Shown: positions 53,586 to 63,231 of the stretch, piece by piece
Numbering within the stretch: position 1 is the first letter of the stretch
How the letters are laid out: every line of letters begins with the position of its first letter
Assembly (NCBI GenBank): GCA_037954235.1
Contig: JBBMOA010000002.1
Location: 19,502,509-19,566,508 of the forward strand
DNA length: 64,000 bases
DNA from: Aulostomus chinensis
Taxonomy: Eukaryota; Chordata; Actinopteri; Syngnathiformes; Aulostomidae
Reading direction: 5' to 3'
Translations under genes and position numbers: made by a program
The notes under the pieces: model-generated
Told to the model about the DNA's origin: nothing
Databases searched by the model: none
What the model saw: the letters and a program-made list of their open reading frames with translations, nothing else

Positions 53586-56500
53586 GGGCCTGACAGAAAA
53601 ACTGCTTGTCTGTCAGTTTTAGTGAGTTGACAAGGAACCATTGCTGTAATGTGTTTGTTTTTTTTCATGTGTTAATGAAACAGATGAGGAAATGTGTCTT
53701 CCAGCAAGTGACTGATAAAACTACAGGTGGGGGTGGGAAAGAATCTGTCTGAGGCAAACAGAACTTCCTGTTACATTAAGACACCCTGTTCCTGGTAAAT
53801 GTCAGAGAAAAACTCCAGAAAAAGGTTTCAAAGACTCGCTGTGCCCTGCCCCAATGTCTAACATATGCTTTCAATAGCCTTATATAATCCCAAAAGAACA
53901 AAAGTGCAAAAGAATGCACCGGTCTCCAATTTTCGTTTTGTTTTGCAATCTTTGAACTACACTGCCATATAAGTCACATGATGTATCATCAAATTCATAA
54001 ACTGCTATGTCCACTTATCAAGCACACACAACTAGTTAGAAAACAAATTGAAATCTCTTTTTATATTTTGTTTAAATCAAAGAGCAGTTGTGAAATAGTC
54101 TGTATTTGACACACTAAAGCCGTACAAAAGTCATACCTGCCAACATTCCAGTTTTTCCGGAGTTTCTTCCAAATTTCAAGACCTTCTCCAAGCACTCTCA
54201 CTATTTTATTTTATTTTTTTTGTCTCTTCTGGGAATCTTCCTTGATTTACATGGGGCCTTGAACTTTTATTATCAGTGCTTGTCATGTGTGTCTGATGTT
54301 ACAAATCTATGAAACAACATACACACACAATCCTCATACTACATATAATTTGAACTCATCTGTCACACTAAAACCTGGCAACACAAACTGACTCTGCGCT
54401 GGATGAATTAGCTTGCTAATTTAGCTTTTGTCAATATCAGGGCAGCATGGCGTTGTACCTAAAAAAACAAGTAAGTCTCCAAATTTAAGCAGAATTTAGC
54501 TGAAAGACATAGTCAAGGGCCAGTTCAATAACTAGAGCTGTGAATTTATTTAAAAAAATGTTATCAACTGAGTCACAATATTTTTAGATGAAAAGAGTAG
54601 TATTTAGATATTAAGTTAGTACACAAATATATGTGTGGGTTTTGGAAAGCAAGAAAACCAGTTAAAGGCATGATTTTCTAAAAACTTCATTAATATCATC
54701 TGAGTTTAGACTAGAATCTCAATTGCAGAGCAAAAAAGTCTCGGGCAGTGTTGTGCTTGATTCACTTGGTCAATTCCAGAGCTGAATACAAGAGTGAGCA
54801 GCGAGTGACTGCTCCTTCCTTGTGAGAGACTCACTCAATTTTGAGTTCCACAGTGTTTGCTGGATAGATTGAAATTCCTGACCATTTGACAGAACACGGC
54901 TAAAGGGCAGTCAAACCTAGTGGGATCTGTTAGTGTGTGTTGCATTAGGACGCTCTTCCTACCTTCTGCTAAACATCCATGTTTGAAAGAGAAGTCACAG
55001 TCAACCTTGGTCTTCTGATAACTTTCCTTAAAGTTAAAATGAACTCATTACCTATGTTTCTGAGACTCATATAAAATCCCACATGTTGAAACCTAAATAT
55101 TTGCAGGTTTCCAGGATTTTTCTATTTTCCAGGTAGAAGAGGCGGCACTTTCAAGAGGGCGAAATTAAGATGAAGAGTACATTAAGAGGTTTAGAACAGG
55201 GGACTTAGGGGCCCAGACAAAAACTTTAAGAGATCACAGTGAACCATGAGAACAGGAGAAAAGTTGGACTCTGAAGTACTTCATTCACAGGAAATTGGTA
55301 CTTATCTGAGCTGAGCTTTGTTGGGATTTATTTGTTGAACTCTAGTGAATGAGCATGGCCAGAGGAAACCTGAATTAAGACCATGTACAAACAACTGCAC
55401 TAATTCTGACATACCCCCACCCCTTCCTAACACCTTATTTCTTTAGATGTCAAGTGAAAATGCACACATTCAGAAGTCTGCAGGTCAGGATTTGAGTTTT
55501 TCTAAACCTGCAACACACTACAGGAGTGTTTAATGTTGGTGAGATAAGAAGAATGCTTCGCTTTCTGATAGTGGCCTGTAATGGGGGCCTCTGTTACTGC
55601 CATTACTCACGAGATGAAAAAAAAAAAAAAACAACAAAAAAAAACCCAACCAAAAAAACACAAGAATGTACAGAGAAGAGAAAATGCAAAACACAAGTTC
55701 CCCAGCTACAGATGAAAGTCAAACCCCCTGCAGAGTGATCAACACAGTTTCTGTTTTATTTTTCTTGTCACTTGCATTTTTCTTTGTTGCGATAAAATGT
55801 CCCACTTTGGATCAGCACCAAAACACTGTTTACCAGCAGGTCGCGGAAGTTCACGGAGCCAAGTCAAAACAGAACAGCAAGTGGAAATGCTCACGCAAAA
55901 TAAAAAAAAGGTGGATATTTAACAAAAAAAGAAAAAGAAAACGAAAAAGAAAAAACGACTGGAGTTCAGTATATCACCTCATCCGTTCCCTGGAGCAGAA
56001 ACATGAGGTTTTCCATACAGCAAGAGGCCATCAGTCCCAGTTCAGATACGTAACGTCACAAGCTTTGACCTGATATCAAAGCTGCTTTAACATGTCACAT
56101 TTCATGTTGAGTAGACGTTATCAGGTTTACTTAAGCTAACCTTGTTATCACCTGAAAACTCCATCTTAATGTACTGAAACCAGGACTGATGACAGCTCAA
56201 AAGCTTTGGAGATGAAATAACAAAGGGGACTGATAAGCTGTAACCTCCACAGCAGACGGAATGAAAAGTGAAAGTTGAGAAGTCAAACAGAGCAGCAACA
56301 CATGAGGAACTAGACTAGGGGTGCCCAAGCTGCAACTACTGGAGAGCCAAAACGGAAACTTAATGGAGTAAAATACTGTGTTATTAAAATACAAAAGGTA
56401 TAATAAAATTAACATATATAGCTTAACAACTTGACTCTGCATGCTTCAGTCCCAATAAAATATAATTTTCTATGGTGCTTCTACGATACCAAATGTAGAT

Positions 56501-58988
56501 AACCAGGAGAACACAAATGTGCGGAAACATACTAAAACCAGTTCTTTACTTAAGCCATGGCATGTATATTCCAGACTGATGTCCTGCACAAAGTGTTCCC
56601 TCCTCTGACTGATCTAATAAAAAAAAAGTACATTACAAAGAAATAGTTGGATTTACAGTATATCTTTTATCTTTTTTGTGTGAATTATTAAAATGTTTTT
56701 ATTATTACAAATGTGTTCTTAACCTCAACTTGTTGAAGGCAGGCCAATTTGGGCTTGGGGGGCCCACTTTGGGCAGCCTTGAAACAGACAAAGGTGAGTG
56801 TATTGTATTGGGACTGAGCAGGCAGGACAGATCCACACGGTGCAGGGTGGGGAGAATGTGTTAGTTTATTTGGAAGTTCAAGGATTGGCGGAGAAGAGGA
56901 CAAGGACATCCCGCTGTTGTCCTTTCCTCCTATTATTTACTGTATTTCTCACCATTCTTGGCCTCATACTGGAAGCAGCATACAGGCTATGATGACTAAC
57001 GCAGCTATTCTATCTCAGACACGTATACAGGAGGCAAAAACAAGAAGGTTGAGCATGTGACAGAAATGCAAGAGGATGTGAACAAAGAATGACTTCCTGT
57101 ATGCTCCTGAGAGTTTTGCACTACCTGGGAATGCTATAAAATGAAGTGGCACTCATGCCATGCTTTAACAAGACTTGAGTGGTGAAATCGCTCAGCTCAT
57201 AGGTGTTTACTGTGAACTTGAAACCTGCATCACTAATAGGAGAGCAAGCTGCATATTGGAAATGTGATGAGGACATGTTTACCTGGCCATGCTGGACATC
57301 CTCGAAAAACAGACATCTTAACATGGGAATGATACCCAGTTGTGATTCCCACTGACCACGTTACATAAGGCAGTCCATCAAGGCCATGAAGACAGATGGA
57401 GCCTGTGTTCTCACAGAAAGGGGCTAATTTATGTTCTGAAAAAATGTACAATGAAATCATCTATTCACTAAGAAAGAAGATGTTCTGAGCAGCAGGGCAA
57501 ATGTGACATGGAGTGAAACTATTTGACAAGTTGCCATAGTCTTTCAGGCTCCGGGGGGGGGGTGGCAAAGGGTACAGACTCCACTTCATCGGTCGTCTGT
57601 AATTCAGACTGGAGGACAATCAGATTAATTGGCTTCCTAAAAACACGTTTGTAAGGTGTGTTCTTGCAGTGTTCCATGTCAAGTTCAAGATCATGTGGAA
57701 CGTATGGACCCCATGAAACTCCCACCCCAATCCTCTCACAGTAAACTGCCGTTGCGCGTGTGTTTTTGAGCACCATCATGAGGCCCTCAGCCATGAGAGA
57801 GCAGAGCACAGAGGGCTCATAATCCTATCTGACAGGAAATGTTTGGGATGCCAGGATACATCCACAGCAGGACTCATTCCCCCACATGGCTTGTGCAAGA
57901 GCTAGGACGCTGAAGACTGCGTGCGCACACACGCATGCACACACAAATAAATGTGCAATTAGCTCAAATACCTTCATGGGGGTCGTTAGTGTGAATGATT
58001 CATGGTAGAGGAACAGAACAGATAAGGATAACAACCACTGTTTAAACAGGAAAAATGTGTTACCGTAAACTTTTTCAAACTCAATCCAGAGAATGTTTCA
58101 ACATTCCTTCCGAAGACTGGCAAACTATAAAGAGCAACTATACGAAAGCAAAACAATGTCCTGACAAGGTACAGGACCACCTGATTCTAATATCCTAACA
58201 TTTGACCTATTGTACATTTTTACATACCACTACCTGTCCTGCAAACGTTGATTGCAACCAGAAAACTCTTTTGTAGCCCGTGGGTGACAGTTTAATGATA
58301 AATGTTGCAAATGGTCTCATAATGATGATGTCATTGTGAGTCAATGTGTCACATCAACACTGATGCCAGAAATCCTAATGAGGCATCATGCTGTCATTGC
58401 ACAAAGAGCAAGCAACATTTTTTACAGAATAGGTCACTTTGGCTTCATGAGGAACTGAGCACACACCCACACCCCCCACACACAACTGTGATAGCATTTT
58501 GGGGGTCTTACGTGGCTGGGCGTTGAGAGAAAGGGCAGATTGCAGGATATGTAAGTAATTACTGGCCCAAGAAGCTTCTATTTATATTTCTTTTACAGCT
58601 CATCTGAGACAAATCCTTCAAAATCAAGCTGATGGGAGAAATGAAAGTCCAGAACAAACTGCTCGCTTCAATCTAAAAGAAATAGAAGGGATTACAAACC
58701 ATGCACAATAAAACAAGCTAACAAAAACCTGTCCCATAGAGGCTGATCGTGTCTGTTTACCAGAAGTTCACCAAATCTCTTCTCCATGTGTTAAATTATG
58801 ACTTTTTTCCACGTGTGGCTGTGAGTCTCGAGGGTTATTCTACAGCATGCCGGCAGGAGTCAGATTATTAAGAAGAGATCAATTCAGCAAAGATGATGAA
58901 TTACTGTGTTAATACCCCCTGGTATCTGTAACATCTGCATTTTTTTTCCAGATGTGCGTGACAAGTTTTTAAAGGTGTCCTTCATTAA

Positions 58989-59028
<40 letters not shown>

Positions 59029-62000
59029 ATGTGTGTGTGTGTGTGTGTGGGGGGTGCTTATTTTGTGCACCACCAATTTCATATGCAGTTTTTAAACATA
59101 AAAAAAAAAAATCGAAGGACTTTTTAATCTTAGGCTTTTTATTGTCTGCCTGCAACGAGGGACGCCTAACTCCATTTGCAAATCAATAGTTTTTCCATGT
59201 ACACAGGCCATCAGCACTGCACTGACCGAATGAAACGTCAAACGTTCTTGTGAGTTCCTGGCCTGGGCAGATGGTGCTTTCTATCACTTGGGGAGGAAAA
59301 AGAATGACTGGAATCTAAAGTCACTCCATAAAAGCTGCACTCTGCAAGGACTGCTTAAAATGATTCAAATCCCTGGAAAGGGGCTGATTCAAGGCAGTAA
59401 AACATGAAGAACTCTCAATAAAGTCTCGTCTGCTCTGGTTGAGTGAAGCCTTATATTCCCCCTTATGAGCTGCACAAAAACATCACTTATTGTGACTCCT
59501 CCTAGTGCCCTCACGCCCTCGGCTACATTTCAGACATGCTATTTAATTGATAAACAATGAGCAGTATTGTTAGGAGTCATTTATGACATGCTGCCAGACT
59601 TATGTAAACAAAGACGAAGTTAAATAACGGAAAAGATGCAAAAGATGAAGAGCAGGGTTGAACTGCAGGTTATGTGTGGAATAGCCCAACTTACATCTTG
59701 GTTTGGCTCAACTACAATTAGACCTGTTGATCATCAGGCCATTATTCACTCACCAATGCCTGCTAAACAATGAAGCAAGGCTTGTATGAGATACTTAAAA
59801 TAGTGTAGAAGTCAAAAATCCAACATGGCTGCAAATTGAAGTAACAAACATTGACAAAAATGACAGATATCAAGCTGAGTCCAGTCACATGGACAAACAT
59901 AAAGATGCTGCTGTTGGTTGCCAGGTGCTACATGCAAGTTCATGACCTGTAAAGATCCTGGGTGCATGTGATGATTGAGGTACGTGATTCATATTCACAT
60001 GGTTTCTCTGTATTGAATATTACCTGGAGCGCACAATTCATCATCCGAATGATGTAGTCAAACTGCTGGTGGTCCAGTATGGCACGATTTTGCTGGACAT
60101 GAAGACTCAGCTCCTCGGTCAGACATTGGCGAGCTGCTTTGCCTTTGAGGGCGCGCAAAGCAGCTGGAAGAGTCTGTTAATAGACAGATGGACAGAGAAT
60201 GTTTAGGGTTAAGAAACACTTCACATTGCTTAATCCTATCCATCTGAATAGTACCTCCACAGAGGAGGTTATGCTTTCACTTGTGTCAATTGGTTCATTT
60301 GTTTGGATTATGTAAGATTACCACAAACATTTTCAATTGGCGGAGGGCAGCATAAAAGCCAAGGAAAAGGCTATTAAATTTAGGAGCAGATGGAATTAAC
60401 ATAGCAAAAGAAAAAAAACAACTATTTTGTCATTGACTGCGGCATAGAGCCCTAGTAGTTGCCCTATTGAACCACGTCTTTAAAATTAAAAAGGTTGTGG
60501 TTAATTAAAAAAGAACAATGACAGATACAACGATTAACACACTAGCTGGACTGGAAAGCATCTTGAGAAAGATGGCTTTTTTTTTTTCTTGCTGCTAACT
60601 GATGAAAAGACCAGATTAACATCACAAAGTTAAAACAATACGTACTGACACAGGATTCCCAGAATTTACTATGTATGGTTAATAGCATTCACACTGACCA
60701 TTTGGCAGTGCAGGATTTAGAGTCTCATTGGGAGTTATGCATGAATGTTATGCATTCATTTACACAGAAATGCAGGCTTGGATTATATAACTCCTATATG
60801 AAGCCAGTGGGATGCATAAAGCATAACTGGCCAACTAAACATGTTCTACACACTGGATACATACTGGGGCTAATGTTCACCTGTAACCTCACAAGCGTAC
60901 ATGTGGGACACAGTGAGGAAAAAAAGACATCCTAATCAAATACAAAAACAGAAGCAAGGCCTGATTACACTGGATGTTAAGATGACCTGCTATGGGACTT
61001 TAGCAAGACAACAACAACATGGGTTTATGGTGTGCCTGATTACCACCTTATTCTGACTGTGAGATGTGTGTGATGCCAGCTGGGAGACATTGCGTTGACA
61101 AAAGTGTAGAGAGATCTACAACTCTACCACAGCCTGCTGGATGAGTGCAACCCAAAGGACGGATTCCTGCAGCCAATGAGCCCTCTGAAAATGAATTCTC
61201 TCCCTCGATGAAGGACAGTTTCACCTTTTCAGTCTCCAGGGTCTTGTTGTCAAAGATGAAGGAAATGCAGTTCCTCACCACCTCTAGCCTGCGAGCGCTG
61301 TTAAAAACGGAGCCGATCTTACCCATGATGGATGCTGGACCGCACACACAAACAAGATTGTGTGAGAAATCAATGCACAGACAAAACAGATTTTATGAGT
61401 TACAGACAGATTCTTCTGGGTCATTCTGGGGTCTGATCATAAAGCAGCATATGGTCCGTACCGACGGGTGGTCCAGCTGGTACAACACACTTCTTCTCAG
61501 TTCGTGTCGATGGAGGAGCATTGGTGTGCTTTGCCACACCCTCCTGCACCAGCATCTCCACCTTATCATCACCCAGCAGGGGGAAAGGTACCTGGTGCAC
61601 CCGCAGGTGAGATCCCTCTGATGGCCGAGGCACTTTCTGGAAAGCCATATGGGGGTTTGGGTTCTCCTGCAAGTACATTTGCCGATACATATCATAAAAA
61701 AATGAGAATATTTGTCTTCGTCAACAGTACAACATACACAAATGAACAATGATCTTACATTTCTGTACAGCTGCTCGGAGAGTTCCCTGATGTGCTTCTG
61801 TAGCTTTACAGGGTTGACCTCCTCCGCCCTAAAGCTGTCTATGTCTAAGGCCACCAGCTGCAAAACATAGAATAAACAAACAAATAAATTAAAAAAAAAA
61901 CCATTAACATACAGAGTAAAATGGGATTTGATCATCTGGCAGAAAGCATTCAAAGTTTTTATTGATGAACAGTATTTTGATACTGACCTTATCAAGCAGT

Positions 62001-62852
62001 AAGAGTATCAACCAGATGTGACCAGCACATGTTCAAAACAGTTTCTACGTCATTTCAGTATAAAAGATGGTGTAAAATGCCTCATAGGTGTTGAGAGGTG
62101 AAGTGGTGTGAAGCTATGTTACAGTGCAGTACCTCATCAAAGAGATCGCAGGCTCGGTAAGGTGGACCTCTCTCTGAGACAAAGCCAGCGAAGGCCATAC
62201 CATCCAAAACCTTGGTCAGGAAATCATTCTCTATGAGGCCTCGCTGGCCCAGAAAGGCAGTCTGGATCATGTCAAAATTACAAAAGTTAATCTCACTAAG
62301 ATACAGCTGATACAAAATGTTCCATATGGCTATCATGCAGCAAACATTAACTAAACTACTATAAAAAATAAATATTTTTTGCACGTTAAAATCTGCCATA
62401 AATATCTCAAAAACACCTAAGACAAGTATTTTTAATGTTGAAATCAAGGTTAAGTTCTTCAGAGAATGCAAAAAGGCAAATAAATCTGTTTCTAAATGAC
62501 TACATGCAAATGAATTTAATTTACTTTATGTGTAATTATTTGAGCTTGTGGCTGGAGGAGATAAAACAAACTTCACTCAAGCCTTCCCCACTCAGTGATT
62601 CCAGGCAAATAAGCTGCTTCATAATGGAATCCATGTGGGGTACTTTGAGGGTGATGTGATGAGGGGTTACCATGGATACACCACAGACACGAACAAACAA
62701 AAATCCCGGTGCAAAACAAAAATGTAACCCTAATATGTTTCATATGGCTTATTGCCGGGCCTTGCCTAAGGCCTAAAGTGAGAGGACTGTGTCCGAGGTT
62801 TGCAAGAAACAGTATCATGACGCAGGCACATTTAAAACAACATGCATGAACA

Positions 62853-62891
<39 letters not shown>

Positions 62892-63194
62892 ACAGGTTTA
62901 TCTATTTCAATGTAATTCCACCCTCACTGCTGGTCTCTAGCTAAAACATTCCTGGCAGATTAAAGGAACAATGTGTTTACTGAGCAGTTTAATCAAAGGG
63001 TCACAATGTGGAAAAATACCATTTTGTGAAAATTTTGAATGCTGCACCAGGAATTTCATGCCGTCGTTATTTTACCTTGTGAAAGTGAATAACAGGTTCG
63101 GAATGGATGCGGATGAGCTGCAGGCAAGACCTGTAGCCCTGGAAGAGTTGTGCAAACAGCTTGAGAAAGACAGCCCTCACCTCCTTGTCCTGGA

Positions 63195-63231
<37 letters not shown>

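Noticed and set aside
53410..53622. Thr-His repeat ORF
   Set aside because: Translation of a (CA)n microsatellite.
55526..56073. Lys-rich ORFs, possible nuclear protein
   Set aside because: Product of A-rich low-complexity DNA. No splice context.
61145..61621. 158-codon plus-strand frame
   Set aside because: It is the antisense shadow of sbf2 exons e6 and e7, which are confirmed by phase and family similarity.
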